A stretch of 64,000 bases of DNA from Gammaproteobacteria bacterium (GCA_035546635.1 DASZWJ010000017.1:62001-126000); one strand, 5' to 3'; shown: positions 28,499-38,239, numbered from the stretch's first letter. Numbers and translations: made by a program. The notes: generated by a model from the sequence alone, not told the origin.

Positions 28499-29764
28499 TT
28501 AGCGTTGTGTCTGCCAAAACTGTTGCATATCCGATATAGGCACAATTAACTGCGGACGCTCTTCGCGCAAAAATTTTACTGAAACCGTTTGTGACTCGAT
28601 TTCATCTTGTCCTAAAATAAACGCAAACTTCGCACCGCTTTTATCAGCACGCTTAAATTGGTTTTTAAAACTACCACCACCGCAATTGACTTGTAAATGC
28701 AATCCCGGCAATTCTCGCCGCCATTGTTCCGCTAAAATTAACCCCTGTTCTTCCGCCATTTGACCCACCAAAATCAAATAAGCATTGACTGAATCAGCCA
28801 ATTGCAAGCGCGTTTCTAAAAGAGCAACCATCCGCTCCATACCTAAAGCAAAACCAACTGCAGGCGTTGGTTTGCCGCCTAGCAATTCAACTAATACATC
28901 ATAACGACCGCCAGAACATACCGCACTTTGCGCACCCAATTCCTCGGTGGTCCATTCAAACACTAAGCCACCATAATAATCGAGCCCTCTGACGAGACGC
29001 GGATTGATTTGATAGGCAATGCCCGCGGTATCCAGTAAATCACACAGCTTGGCAAAATGCTGTGCGGAAACATCATCCAAGCATTCCGTCAACAAGGGGG
29101 CAGCGGCGATTAATGTCTGGATTGTAGGGTTTTTGCTATCGAGAATACGTAGCGGATTAGTGGACAGACGGCGGCGGCTATCTTCATCTAATTGGTCATG
29201 ATGGGCAGAAAAGTAAGCAACCAATTGTTCACGGTAGCTAGCACGCGCTGCTTGCGAACCTAAAGAATTCAGTTGTAGGGTCAAACTACCCCGTAGATTT
29301 AGCAAATCCAATATTCTGGCGCTCATGAAAATGATTTCGGCGTCTATATCGGGACCTGGCATACCATAGGCTTCCACACCAAACTGGTAGAATTGGCGAT
29401 AGCGACCTTTTTGCGGTCGTTCATGCCGAAACATGGGCCCCCAATACCATAGGCGTTGAATTTGATTATAGAGTAAACCATGTTCAATACACGCACGTAC
29501 ACAACCGGCCGTGCCTTCAGGACGCAATGTCAGGCTGTCACCATTGCGATCGGCGAAGGTATACATTTCTTTTTCAACGATATCGGTGGCTCCGCCTATG
29601 CTGCGTTCGAATAAGGCTGTTTGCTCTAGCAACGGCAGGCGTATTTCTTGATAACCATAAGCAGCTGCGACGTCGAGCAGACAATTCTCCAGGTGGCGCC
29701 AGTAGCGGTTTTCCAGGGGTAATATATCGCGCATACCACGAATGGCTTGGATATTTTGTGGCAA
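28499..29764 (-). CDS. hisS: Histidyl-tRNA synthetase
   Basis: HisRS charges tRNA-His. I place the start at a TTG (29764) because the protein then begins (M)[15 protein letters not shown], colinear with E. coli HisRS, and GAGAGG lies about 8 bases upstream. The longer frame to 29866 runs into a palindrome array. The 421-aa product has class II motif 2 ([19 protein letters not shown], about 110-128) and the histidine-binding signature [15 protein letters not shown] (about 257-271). ispG, the usual upstream neighbour, is not present. Confidence 0.94.
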   Translation of the reverse strand: MPQNIQAIRGMRDILPLENRYWRHLENCLLDVAAAYGYQEIRLPLLEQTALFERSIGGATDIVEKEMYTFADRNGDSLTLRPEGTAGCVRACIEHGLLYNQIQRLWYWGPMFRHERPQKGRYRQFYQFGVEAYGMPGPDIDAEIIFMSARILDLLNLRGSLTLQLNSLGSQAARASYREQLVAYFSAHHDQLDEDSRRRLSTNPLRILDSKNPTIQTLIAAAPLLTECLDDVSAQHFAKLCDLLDTAGIAYQINPRLVRGLDYYGGLVFEWTTEELGAQSAVCSGGRYDVLVELLGGKPTPAVGFALGMERMVALLETRLQLADSVNAYLILVGQMAEEQGLILAEQWRRELPGLHLQVNCGGGSFKNQFKRADKSGAKFAFILGQDEIESQTVSVKFLREERPQLIVPISDMQQFWQTQR

Positions 29765-29792
29765 GGGTTTTACCTCTCTAATAGTTTTAATA

Positions 29793-29947
29793 CCTTCTCC
29801 CTTCTCCCACAAGGGGAGAAGGAAAAAAGCCAAGGCTGTAAGAGGGCACCTTCTCCCATCCCACAAGGGGATTCCCTTCGGTCACAGACGGGAGAAGGAA
29901 AAAAGCCAAGGCTGTAAGAAGGCACCTTCTCCCGCAAGGGAAGAAGG
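29793..29947. repeat. Array of three family-A palindromes
   Basis: Three elements stand in tandem: a short form (29793-29822), a 50-bp long form (29849-29898, exact reverse complement of 32546-32595) and a decayed short form (29924-29947). The linker with its flanking core halves is a 43-bp direct repeat (29815-29857 and 29891-29933, one mismatch). The array occupies the gap where ispG would normally lie. Confidence 0.88.
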
Positions 29948-30069
29948 TGAAAGATTAGAAATTTATTTAACAATGTTCCAAAAAAAGAAGCTGGGAAAGA
30001 TCGTCCAAGATAACTACGGTTACACTACCAGGAAATGATAATCCATTCGGGTGAGAAAAAGCTTATCTG

Positions 30070-30783
30070 TTATTCATCACTCTGGTTTGCTTGCGCCTGA
30101 GACAATCTCCTGCTGCGTGTATTTTTAGCCGGCTTAACCGATGGATTGGACGGTGCATCAGTCGCTTGAGGTTGCTCTGTCGCTGCGGCTGCTGATGCAG
30201 GCGGCGTTGCACCATTATCTCCAGGAGGTGTTGTCGTTAATGGAATAGGATGTTCAAGCGCACTATTGGTCACAGGCGGCGGGTTAGGATTGACGCCTAC
30301 GGCCTCTTGAGAGCTGCCGCTGGGACTGTCTGAAGTCATTTTATCCGCAGCTGAATTGCGGTTATGCCACCAAAATCCGGCCAGTATCACCACAATTAAT
30401 ATCACTAACAAACTAAAACCACGCATGAATTTGTGGTTGGAATGCGCCATTTTCTCATGGATAAGCTGGGGTGTATTAGAGCGGATATTGACCTTTAGAC
30501 CCTGAGAGTCAAATAACGCTACAGTTTGTCCAACTTCAGTTTCAGACATGCCAAGCAATCGCGCATAAGTACGCAGATAACCTCGCGCAAAGGTGGAGGA
30601 ACCCATGGTACTGTAGTCATCATTTTCAAGCTGCACCAAACGCTGCGGTGTAAACCGTAGTTGTTTGGCCATCTCATCTAATTCGATTTTTTTTTCTTCA
30701 CGGATTTTACGCAGGTAGGCTCCTGGACCTTCTAGCCTGCTGGCGGTGGTTGCAGAAAATTCAACACCCTCTCGGTCTGTCAT
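30070..30783 (-). CDS. rodZ: RodZ-like helix-turn-helix membrane protein
   Basis: RodZ links the MreB cytoskeleton to the rod-shape machinery. The 237-aa protein has the N-terminal HTH_25 domain (GAYLRKIREEKKIELDEMAKQL, about 21-42, and ENDDYSTMGSSTFARGYLRTYA), one membrane helix (about 122-139, SLLVILIVVILAGFWW) and a Pro/Thr/Ala-rich periplasmic tail. It is about 100 residues shorter than E. coli RodZ (337 aa), and the folded C-terminal DUF4115 domain is not visible; the tail ends in a basic KNTRSRRLSQAQ segment. It lies between rlmN and hisS, as in relatives. Confidence 0.85.
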   Translation of the reverse strand: MTDREGVEFSATTASRLEGPGAYLRKIREEKKIELDEMAKQLRFTPQRLVQLENDDYSTMGSSTFARGYLRTYARLLGMSETEVGQTVALFDSQGLKVNIRSNTPQLIHEKMAHSNHKFMRGFSLLVILIVVILAGFWWHNRNSAADKMTSDSPSGSSQEAVGVNPNPPPVTNSALEHPIPLTTTPPGDNGATPPASAAAATEQPQATDAPSNPSVKPAKNTRSRRLSQAQANQSDE

Positions 30784-30890
30784 AATGCTTTACTCCTCAA
30801 CTCTTCCAGTTATATGGGCAATCCAAAGGGGGCATTTTAAACGAGTCTTGACAAATGTTCACCCCCAGATTAAGAAATTTCATACTGTAG

Positions 30891-32027
30891 CTAGTCGCTG
30901 GCGACCACTACCGGAATCAAAAGCCGCTTTTTCAACCAACGATCATTGCGCCGCGTACGATCTTGAAATTTACCCACCAGTTGACCACAGGCCGCGTCGA
31001 TATCGTCGCCGCGCGTTTTGCGTATGGTTACGTGAATGCCACTTTTCTGCAATAGACTCTGAAACTCCCGAATCACTTCAAAAGAAGAGCACTGGTATTC
31101 CGTAAGGGGAAAGGGATTAAAGGGAATTAAATTCAGTTTACACGGTACATTGCGCAATAAATCCGCAAGCTGCCGAGCAAGCTCTGGGGTGTCATTGATA
31201 CCTTTGAGCATCACATATTCAAATGTCACAACCCGTTTGGGTTGATTTTTAAAGTAATCACGACACGCTTGCATCAGCTCTTGCAGCGGGTATTTTTTAT
31301 TCAGCGGCACTAAAGTATTACGCAGCAAATCATTGGGCGCATGCAATGACACGGCTAGAGCGGCTTCACTCACGTCTTTTAAACGTTGCATGGCCGGAAT
31401 AACGCCAGAAGTGCTTAAAGTGACCCGGTGTTTGGAAAGGCCGTAAGCCAGATCTTCCATCATCAAGCTCATGGCTGATACCACATTGTCAAAATTTAAC
31501 AAGGGCTCACCCATACCCATCATCACCACATTGGTGATGACCGGTCGCTCGCCTTTTTTGCCATAGGCCGCCAAACGGCGTACGGCAATCCATAATTGGC
31601 CAATAATTTCCGCGACAGTTAAATTGCGACTGAAACCCTGCTTGCCGGTGGAACAAAAACTGCAATCCAGGGCGCAACCCACCTGGGAAGACACGCACAA
31701 GGTGCCACGGCGTGCTTCTGGGATAAATACCATCTCCACGGAGTTACCCTCTTCCAGGCGTAACAGCCATTTGTGCGTGCCATCTTCTGAAACTTTCTCC
31801 CAGATTATGGAAAGTGGCAGCTGCACATAGGCGCGTTCGTGTAATTTTTGACGCAAGCTCTTGCTGATATTTGTCATGGCGTCAAAATCCGTCACACCAG
31901 CCTGATGCACCCACTTGAGTATTTGATCGCCACGAAAGGGTTTTTCAGCTAAATCTTCTGCAAAAAAGCGCGCCATGGCTGCGCGATCGAAATTTAGGAG
32001 ATTAATTTTTTGCGGTTTTGTTTCCAT
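30891..32027 (-). CDS. rlmN: 23S rRNA / tRNA adenine C2-methyltransferase RlmN
   Basis: RlmN is a radical-SAM enzyme that methylates C2 of A2503 in 23S rRNA and A37 in tRNAs. The 378-aa protein carries the cluster motif [15 protein letters not shown] (about 118-132), [12 protein letters not shown] (about 171-182), [10 protein letters not shown] and SLHAPND, and a conserved late cysteine (DIDAACGQL, about 345). The start shares one base with the ndk stop (TAATG). pilF, which often follows rlmN, is absent. Confidence 0.96.
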   Translation of the reverse strand: METKPQKINLLNFDRAAMARFFAEDLAEKPFRGDQILKWVHQAGVTDFDAMTNISKSLRQKLHERAYVQLPLSIIWEKVSEDGTHKWLLRLEEGNSVEMVFIPEARRGTLCVSSQVGCALDCSFCSTGKQGFSRNLTVAEIIGQLWIAVRRLAAYGKKGERPVITNVVMMGMGEPLLNFDNVVSAMSLMMEDLAYGLSKHRVTLSTSGVIPAMQRLKDVSEAALAVSLHAPNDLLRNTLVPLNKKYPLQELMQACRDYFKNQPKRVVTFEYVMLKGINDTPELARQLADLLRNVPCKLNLIPFNPFPLTEYQCSSFEVIREFQSLLQKSGIHVTIRKTRGDDIDAACGQLVGKFQDRTRRNDRWLKKRLLIPVVVASD

Positions 32028-32449
32028 TAACGGCTGAAAATCTCTTCCGGTTTAAAAAAGAAGCTGATTTCCCAGGCGGCGGTTTCAGGCGCATCTGAAC
32101 CGTGAACGGCATTTTCATCAATGGAATCAGCAAAGTCAGCGCGGATAGTGCCAGGTGCGGCATCTTTAGGATTAGTCGCTCCCATCAGATCGCGGTTTTT
32201 AACGATTGCATTATCCCCTTCCAGTACTTGCACCAATACGGGACCTGAACTAATGAACTGTACTAAATCGTTAAAGAATGGACGCGCTTTATGTACACCA
32301 TAAAATTCTTCAGCCTGATTTTTACTGAGTTGCAACATTCTAGCTGCGGCAATTTTTAAGCCTGCTTGCTCAAAACGGCGGTTAATCTCACCAATCACAT
32401 TTTTAGCGACGGCATCGGGTTTAATAATAGATAAAGTACGTTGAATCAA
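32027..32449 (-). CDS. ndk: Nucleoside diphosphate kinase
   Basis: Ndk equilibrates NTP pools by phosphate transfer through a histidine. The 140-aa protein has [14 protein letters not shown] at the N-terminus and the catalytic motif [16 protein letters not shown] (His about 117). It is translationally coupled with rlmN by a 1-base overlap. Confidence 0.97.
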   Translation of the reverse strand: MIQRTLSIIKPDAVAKNVIGEINRRFEQAGLKIAAARMLQLSKNQAEEFYGVHKARPFFNDLVQFISSGPVLVQVLEGDNAIVKNRDLMGATNPKDAAPGTIRADFADSIDENAVHGSDAPETAAWEISFFFKPEEIFSR

Positions 32450-32529
32450 CGGAAATACTCCTATTTTTTATGGAAACGGAAGAGTAACAGGAAATGCTTA
32501 ATACGGCAAACTCGAGAAAGCTCCTCTTA

Positions 32530-32611
32530 CAGCCATAACCTTTTTCCTTCTCCCGTCTGTGACCGAAGGGAATCCCCTTGTGGGATGGGAGAAGGAAAAA
32601 TGTTAGGGCTG
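32530..32611. repeat. Family-A palindrome, long form
   Basis: 25-bp arms with two mismatches (32530-32554 / 32587-32611) enclose the long-form centre; total 82 bases between pmbA and ndk. The outer arm (CAGCC-TAAC-TTTTT) resembles the linker of the 29.8-kb array. Confidence 0.9.
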
Positions 32612-32624
32612 ATATAGAAAATCA

Positions 32625-33965
32625 CTATTCCCCAGCGATCATCATAGAATCGATCCAAATAGAACCGGTATGGATATTACCGCGGTTATCAATATCATGA
32701 CCCACGGCAACTAATTTCGAAAACATGTCTTTTAAATTACCGGCAATGGTAATTTCCTGTACTGGATATTGGATTTCGCCATTTTCTACCCAATAGCCAA
32801 AAGCCCCACGTGAATAATCACCCGTCACCATATGCACGCCCTGCCCCATCAGATCGGTGACCAAAAGACCCGTTTGCATCTCTTTCAACAAACCCGCTAG
32901 ATCCTGATCGCAGGTATTAATAAACACATTATGCGCGCCACCGGCATTACCTGTGGTTTTCATGCCTAATTTCCGTGCGGAATAGCTGCCTAATAAATAA
33001 CCTTGTAATAAACCTTCTTTGACGATTTCTCGTTCACAAGTGGCAACCCCTTCATCATCAAAGGCAGCGCTGCCGAGGGCTTTCAGTAGATGCGGTCGCT
33101 CGACAATGCTCACTTGCGTCGGAAATACTTGTTTTCCTAACTGATCGACTAAAAAAGAAGATTTACGATACAAATTAGAGCCACTGATTGCACCTAAAAA
33201 ATGGGAAAGTAAGCCACGTGCTACATCAGCACGAAAAATGACTGGTGCACTGCGGGTAGATAAGCGGCGAGCATCTAGGCGTTTAACAGTACGCTCTGCT
33301 GCATTTTTAGCAACTGTTGAAATAGGGAGTAAATCTTCTGGATCCCGCGCACAAGTGTAGTCTGAGTCGCTTTGCATATCATGGCCATGCTGGGCGATCA
33401 AGGCGCAGCTCACTGAGTGATAAGTGGTATTGGATACACCTAAGAAACCATGGCTGTTTCCATAAATTTCTTTATGGGCAAAGGTATTGACAGTGGCGCC
33501 TTCGGAATTGGTAATGCGTTTGTCATAACCGCGCGCTAGGGATTCACATTCTGTGGCTATTTCAATACCCTGTTCGGGGGTGATATTCCATTCATGAAAT
33601 AAATCAAGGTCAGGATAGTTGTAGGCCATTAGTTCGGCATCAGCTAATCCTGAGCAGGGATCGTTGCCGGTAAAGCGGGCGATACTACACGCTTTTTCCA
33701 GGGTAGTACGTAATGCACTGGGTGTTAGGTCGGAGGTGACAGCACTGCCTGAACAATGACCAAAATAGACGGTTAAACTCAATCCTTTAGCGCGATGGTG
33801 TTCCAAGGTCTCAACAGCACCCTTGCGTACTGTGACTGAAAAACCTGCTTCATTGCGGAAGGTGGCTTCTGCCTGTGTGACTCCGGCTTGTTTCGCCTGA
33901 TCGAGCATGGAGCGGACTAGATTTTCAGGGGTTTGGGTTTCTGTGGTGGGGTTGATTGTTGGCAT
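32625..33965 (-). CDS. pmbA: PmbA (TldE) metalloprotease-associated protein
   Basis: PmbA partners TldD in a cytoplasmic protease involved in peptide maturation and degradation of unfolded peptides. The 446-aa protein shows GFSVTVRKGAVETLEHHRAKGLSLTVY near the N-terminus and the C-terminal family features RSAPVIFRADVARGLL, SAAFDDEGVATCEREIV and GDYSRGAFGYWVENGEIQYPV (about 385-405). It lacks the HExxxH motif of TldD, as expected for the non-catalytic subunit. TldD is not in the window. Confidence 0.93.
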   Translation of the reverse strand: MPTINPTTETQTPENLVRSMLDQAKQAGVTQAEATFRNEAGFSVTVRKGAVETLEHHRAKGLSLTVYFGHCSGSAVTSDLTPSALRTTLEKACSIARFTGNDPCSGLADAELMAYNYPDLDLFHEWNITPEQGIEIATECESLARGYDKRITNSEGATVNTFAHKEIYGNSHGFLGVSNTTYHSVSCALIAQHGHDMQSDSDYTCARDPEDLLPISTVAKNAAERTVKRLDARRLSTRSAPVIFRADVARGLLSHFLGAISGSNLYRKSSFLVDQLGKQVFPTQVSIVERPHLLKALGSAAFDDEGVATCEREIVKEGLLQGYLLGSYSARKLGMKTTGNAGGAHNVFINTCDQDLAGLLKEMQTGLLVTDLMGQGVHMVTGDYSRGAFGYWVENGEIQYPVQEITIAGNLKDMFSKLVAVGHDIDNRGNIHTGSIWIDSMMIAGE

Positions 33966-34279
33966 GGTGATTGACTGGTGAGGTTGGTTGTGAATTTTTT
34001 TGAGCGGGGATTAAATCCTTTCTCCTGGTGAGCTCTGTGTTCCTTTTCAGTACTGTATTTCTTCCCCCCTTAGCACTATATTCCCTCTCCCTTTAGCACT
34101 GTAACTCCCTCTCCCGCGAATGTGTTTAGAGTTCTTTCAAACCCCTCTCGCGGGAGAGGGAGTTACAGCGCTAATCCTTAGCGTGGAAGCTTATGAGAGA
34201 TATGTGCATACCCTAGCCCACCAGGGAAGAAGGGATAGGGGATACAGTGCTAAACAAATATAGTGCCCAGAGAAAAATT
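33966..34279. other. Repeat-rich spacer between lon and pmbA
   Basis: This 314-base gap has no credible gene. It holds the large palindrome described next, partial copies of TAGCACT followed by CCCTCTCC (about 34071-34100), and GTGCATACCCTAGC (about 34204-34217), which is shared with the livG-livF element. Confidence 0.6.
34094..34173. repeat. Family-A related palindrome (CCCTCTCCC core)
   Basis: Two 26-bp arms (34094-34119 and 34148-34173) are complementary at 25 positions and surround a 28-base AT-rich centre. The arms contain ACTGTAACTCCCTCTCCCGC; the CACTGTA element recurs in the lon-clpX palindrome. Confidence 0.88.
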
Positions 34280-36694
34280 TCAATGCGTGCTTATCTGGTC
34301 ATCTTTACGTTTACGCTTAATACCGCTGACCACCAACACTTCCTGTCCGCCCGCTTCATCCTGTAAAGGCTGTGGCATATGCTGCAAAGCCATCCCCAAT
34401 ACTTGATCTATCCAGCGCACCGGCCGAATGTCCAATCCTTCGGTGATATTTTTCGGAATCTCTTTTAAGTCCTTCTGATTTTCTTGCGGAATGATAACGG
34501 TTTTGATCCCTCCGCTCAAAGCAGCCAGTAATTTTTCCTTCAAACCACCAATGGGTAGCACTTCGCCGCGCAGCGTGATTTCTCCCGTCATCGCAACATC
34601 GGCTTTAACCGGAATGCCAGTTAATGCAGATACCAAGGCAGTACACATACCGACGCCGGCACTGGGGCCATCTTTTGGCGTGGCACCCTCAGGCACATGG
34701 ATATGGATATCTTTTTCCTGATAAAAATCTTCTGCTATACCCAAAATACGCGCACGACTGCGCACCACGGTCACAGCAGCCTGGATGGATTCTTGCATAA
34801 CACTGCCTAGGCTGCCGGTATAAGTGGATTTCCCTTTACCTGGCATAATGGTCGCTTCGATTTTTAATAATTCACCACCCACTTCAGTCCAAGCCAAACC
34901 TGTGACTTGCCCAACTTGGTCATGCTGCTCAGCTAAACCATGACGGAATTTAATCACGCCCAGGTAATGTTCAAGATTACGTGGAGTGATTGTCGTTTGT
35001 TTTTTCGTAGGTTTAATAAGTACCGATTTAACGACTTTGCGGCAAATTTTTGAAATTTCTCGCTCTAAATTTCTCACCCCAGCCTCGCGGGTATAATGGC
35101 GCACAATATCACGCACCGCACCCTGAAGAATTTTGATTTCAGCAGATTTCAGACCGGATTCCTTGATCTGCTTGGGTATTAAGTAACGCAAGGCAATGCT
35201 GAGTTTTTCGTCTTCGGTGTAACCTGGAATCCGAATAATTTCCATACGATCCAGTAATGCCGGAGGAATATTCAGAGAATTCGCAGTAGCGATAAACATG
35301 ACGTCAGATAAATCATAGTCGACTTCTAAGTAATGATCGTTGAACGCATGATTTTGTTCAGGATCTAACACTTCCAGCAACGCTGCGGCGGGATCACCCC
35401 GAAAATCCATGGCCATTTTATCCACTTCATCCAGCATGAACAGCGGATTGCGTACTTTCACTTTCGATAATTTTTGAATGATGCGTCCTGGCATGGAACC
35501 AATATAGGTACGACGATGGCCACGAATCTCAGCCTCATCACGAATGCCACCCAATGACATACGAATAAATTCGCGTCCAGTCGCATTGGCAATGGATTGT
35601 CCTAAAGAAGTTTTGCCGACACCCGGAGGACCTACCAAGCACAAAATAGGACCTTTGACTTTTTTGACGCGCGTCTGTACTGCTAAAAACTCGATAATAC
35701 GTTCTTTGACTTTTTCTAAACCATAGTGATCTTTGTCTAATACTTTCTGCGCTTTCACTAAATCACGGCTGACCTTGCTGCGTTTTTTCCAGGGTACGGC
35801 TAATAGCCAATCCAAATAGTTTCTGCAAACTGTGGCCTCAGCCGACATGGGTGGCATCATTTTTAATTTATTGAGTTCAGCCAGGGCTTTTTCTTTGGCT
35901 TCCTGGGTCATGCCGGATTTTTCAATCTTAGCTTTTAATTGCTCTTCAGTGGTACCCCCTTCTTCCAGTTCGCCCAGCTCTTTTTGAATGGCCTTCATTT
36001 TTTCATTCAAATAATATTCGCGCTGGCTTTTTTCCATTTGTTTTTTCACACGCGACTGGATCTTTTTTTCCATTTGCAGCAATTCAATTTCACCTTCAAG
36101 CAAGCTAGAAACTAACTCCATGCGTTCAAAGGTATTGGCTTTTTCAAGTATCTTTTGTTTGTCTTCCACTTTAAGCGACATGTGAGCAGCTACGGTGTCA
36201 GCCATGCGACCTAAATCCTCAACACCAGCCAAAGTAGTTAGGATTTCCGGCGGAATTTTCTTGTTTAATTTAATATATTGATCAAATTGCGACAGAATAG
36301 AACGCGCCAAAACTTCCATTTCAGCGCCTTTGTCACTTTCTTCATCAGAGATCAATTCAACGACGGCAGTGAAATATTCTTCTCCTTCGCGGAATTCTTT
36401 GGTACGACTGCGGCTATTGCCTTCAACTAGTACTTTGATGGTGCCATCGGGTAATTCGAGTAATTGTAAAATGGTGGCAACGGTGCCAATGGGATAAAAA
36501 TCAGTGATCTGCGGATTTTCTAAGGTGGCATCTTTTTGCGCAATGAGATAAACCTGTTTGCTATCTGCCATGGCAGCTTTCAGGGCTTTTACTGATTTTT
36601 GTCGGCCAACAAATAGTGGGATCACCATGTGCGGATAGACAACGACATCACGCAATGGTAAGACGGGAAGAGTCATTTCAGAAATCTTGTTCAT
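34280..36694 (-). CDS. lon: ATP-dependent protease Lon
   Basis: Lon is the hexameric AAA+ protease that removes misfolded and regulatory proteins. The 804-aa length is typical. The N-terminal substrate domain starts MTLPVLPLRDVVVYPHMVIP. The AAA+ module has GPPGVGKTSLG (about 355-365) and LFMLDEVDKM. The C-terminal protease domain carries the catalytic serine in PKDGPSAGVGMC (about 676) and lysine in LKEKLLAALSGGI (about 719). It lies downstream of clpX, with a 178-base gap holding a palindrome. Confidence 0.97.
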   Translation of the reverse strand: MNKISEMTLPVLPLRDVVVYPHMVIPLFVGRQKSVKALKAAMADSKQVYLIAQKDATLENPQITDFYPIGTVATILQLLELPDGTIKVLVEGNSRSRTKEFREGEEYFTAVVELISDEESDKGAEMEVLARSILSQFDQYIKLNKKIPPEILTTLAGVEDLGRMADTVAAHMSLKVEDKQKILEKANTFERMELVSSLLEGEIELLQMEKKIQSRVKKQMEKSQREYYLNEKMKAIQKELGELEEGGTTEEQLKAKIEKSGMTQEAKEKALAELNKLKMMPPMSAEATVCRNYLDWLLAVPWKKRSKVSRDLVKAQKVLDKDHYGLEKVKERIIEFLAVQTRVKKVKGPILCLVGPPGVGKTSLGQSIANATGREFIRMSLGGIRDEAEIRGHRRTYIGSMPGRIIQKLSKVKVRNPLFMLDEVDKMAMDFRGDPAAALLEVLDPEQNHAFNDHYLEVDYDLSDVMFIATANSLNIPPALLDRMEIIRIPGYTEDEKLSIALRYLIPKQIKESGLKSAEIKILQGAVRDIVRHYTREAGVRNLEREISKICRKVVKSVLIKPTKKQTTITPRNLEHYLGVIKFRHGLAEQHDQVGQVTGLAWTEVGGELLKIEATIMPGKGKSTYTGSLGSVMQESIQAAVTVVRSRARILGIAEDFYQEKDIHIHVPEGATPKDGPSAGVGMCTALVSALTGIPVKADVAMTGEITLRGEVLPIGGLKEKLLAALSGGIKTVIIPQENQKDLKEIPKNITEGLDIRPVRWIDQVLGMALQHMPQPLQDEAGGQEVLVVSGIKRKRKDDQISTH

Positions 36695-36737
36695 GTGGGG
36701 AAAGTTCCGATATTTTATTTATTGAGTCATACTCTCT

Positions 36738-36852
36738 TTCTCCTCTTATGGGCATAGGCATCTGGTTAAGCACTGTAGTCCCCTCTCCCCTTGTGGGAGA
36801 GGGGACTACAGTGCTTAACCTAACACCTATGCCTCTTGTGGGAGAAGGAGAA
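36738..36852. repeat. Nested palindrome between clpX and lon
   Basis: An inner perfect 26-bp inverted repeat (36764-36789 / 36795-36820) with a 5-base loop has a CCCCTCTCCC core and CACTGTAGT flanks. An outer imperfect pair starting TTCTCCT and containing GCATAGG (36738 onward, ending 36852) encloses it. This is the strongest hairpin in the window. Confidence 0.92.
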
Positions 36853-36872
36853 TTGGTCGAAGGAATGCAAAA

Positions 36873-38123
36873 TCATGCCGCCTGCGTCGGTTCATCCTCT
36901 TTAGAAATCAGTGTAGGTTCTGACTCACCGCTAATCACAGGCTCATCAATAATGACTTTGGCCACATGCTTCATCGAAGGCAGTTTATACATAATATCTA
37001 GCAAGACATGTTCTAAAATAGAACGCAACCCTCTAGCACCCGATTTTCGCGTCATGGCTTTTTGAGCGATCGCACGTAAGGCGGTGTCGGTGAACTCAAG
37101 TTCAACACCTTCCATCTGAAACAGTTTCGCGTATTGCTTAGTTAAGGCGTTCTTAGGTTCGGTCAATATGCGCACTAAATGCTCTTCATCCAAATCTTCT
37201 AGCGTTGATACCACTGGCAAACGACCGACAAATTCAGGAATGAGCCCAAATTTAATTAAGTCCTCAGGCTCAACTTGACGCAATATTTCACTGATAGCGC
37301 GTTTGTCATCTTTGCTGCGGACTTCAGCAGAAAAACCAATACCGCTCTTTTCAGTGCGCGCACGAATAATACGTTCTAAATCAGCGAAAGCGCCACCACA
37401 AATAAATAAAATGCTCGCAGTGTTGACCTGTAAAAATTCCTGTTGCGGGTGTTTGCGCCCACCATGCGGCGGGATGGCAGCGACCGTACCTTCGATTAAT
37501 TTCAAGAGCGCCTGTTGTACGCCCTCACCTGAAACATCGCGGGTAATGGAAGGGTTCTCAGATTTGCGGGAAATTTTATCGATTTCATCGATATAGATAA
37601 TACCCGTCTGGGCTTTTTCTACTTTGTAATTACAGCTTTGCAGTAGCTTATGAATAATGTTCTCTACGTCTTCGCCTACGTAACCGGCTTCGGTAAGGGT
37701 AGTAGCATCAGCAATGGCGAAGGGCACGTTTAAGAATTTAGCTAATGTCTCGGCCAATAAGGTTTTACCGCTACCAGTTGAGCCTATGAGCAAAATATTG
37801 CTTTTTCCCAATTCGACATCATCGCTGTTTATGCGGCTGTACAGACGTTTGTAATGGTTGTATACCGCAACGGCTAAGGCTTTTTTGGCATCATTCTGGC
37901 CGATGACGTATTCATCCAGGAAGTCTTTGATTTCAACTGGGGTTGGTAGCTTGGTTTGACTCTCAGGAACCGCACTGGCCTCTTCTTCTTCACGGATAAT
38001 GTCATTGCAAAGCTTCACGCATTCATTGCAGACGAAAACTGAAGGACCTGAAATGAGTTTTTGCACCTCTTTTTTGGATTTTCCACAGAAAGAGCAGCTG
38101 GGCATTTTTTCTTTGTTAGTCAT
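36873..38123 (-). CDS. clpX: ATP-dependent Clp protease ATP-binding subunit ClpX
   Basis: ClpX unfolds substrates and feeds them to ClpP. The 416-aa protein has the N-terminal zinc finger ([11 protein letters not shown] and VCNECVKLC, Cys about 10, 13, 32, 35), Walker [16 protein letters not shown] (about 111-125), Walker [12 protein letters not shown], and the [10 protein letters not shown] pore-region segment. It is preceded by a sigma-32-like promoter and lies between clpP and lon. Confidence 0.97.
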   Translation of the reverse strand: MTNKEKMPSCSFCGKSKKEVQKLISGPSVFVCNECVKLCNDIIREEEEASAVPESQTKLPTPVEIKDFLDEYVIGQNDAKKALAVAVYNHYKRLYSRINSDDVELGKSNILLIGSTGSGKTLLAETLAKFLNVPFAIADATTLTEAGYVGEDVENIIHKLLQSCNYKVEKAQTGIIYIDEIDKISRKSENPSITRDVSGEGVQQALLKLIEGTVAAIPPHGGRKHPQQEFLQVNTASILFICGGAFADLERIIRARTEKSGIGFSAEVRSKDDKRAISEILRQVEPEDLIKFGLIPEFVGRLPVVSTLEDLDEEHLVRILTEPKNALTKQYAKLFQMEGVELEFTDTALRAIAQKAMTRKSGARGLRSILEHVLLDIMYKLPSMKHVAKVIIDEPVISGESEPTLISKEDEPTQAA

Positions 38124-38210
38124 GGTTCAGTCCCCCCAGTTAAATAGAATCAAGGTGTGCGAATAGCGCGATTCGGCCAAAAAATGCTTAGAATGCAACC
38201 ATTATAGTAC

Positions 38211-38239
38211 ATAATGGGGTGGTATTCGTGGGATTTCAA
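38211..38239 (-). promoter_or_regulatory. Sigma-32 (heat-shock) type promoter of clpX
   Basis: On the minus strand TTGAAA (38239-38234) is followed after 14 bases by CCCCATTAT (38219-38211), matching the RpoH consensus in sequence and within its spacing range. A consensus sigma-70 -10 TATAAT sits just downstream (38206-38201). clpX is a classical heat-shock gene, which fits. The element lies 88 bases before the clpX start. Confidence 0.65.

Noticed and set aside
29765-29866. In-frame N-terminal extension of HisS
   Set aside because: It reads into the repeat array; a TTG with a good ribosome-binding site gives the E. coli-like N-terminus.
29742-30038. Plus-strand ORF through the repeat array, ending in a short basic peptide
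   Set aside because: Its sequence is mostly translated palindrome and antisense hisS; no ribosome-binding site or conserved content.
36616-37065. Plus-strand 149-codon ORF between lon and clpX
   Set aside because: It covers the palindrome and antisense lon/clpX ends and has no coding character.
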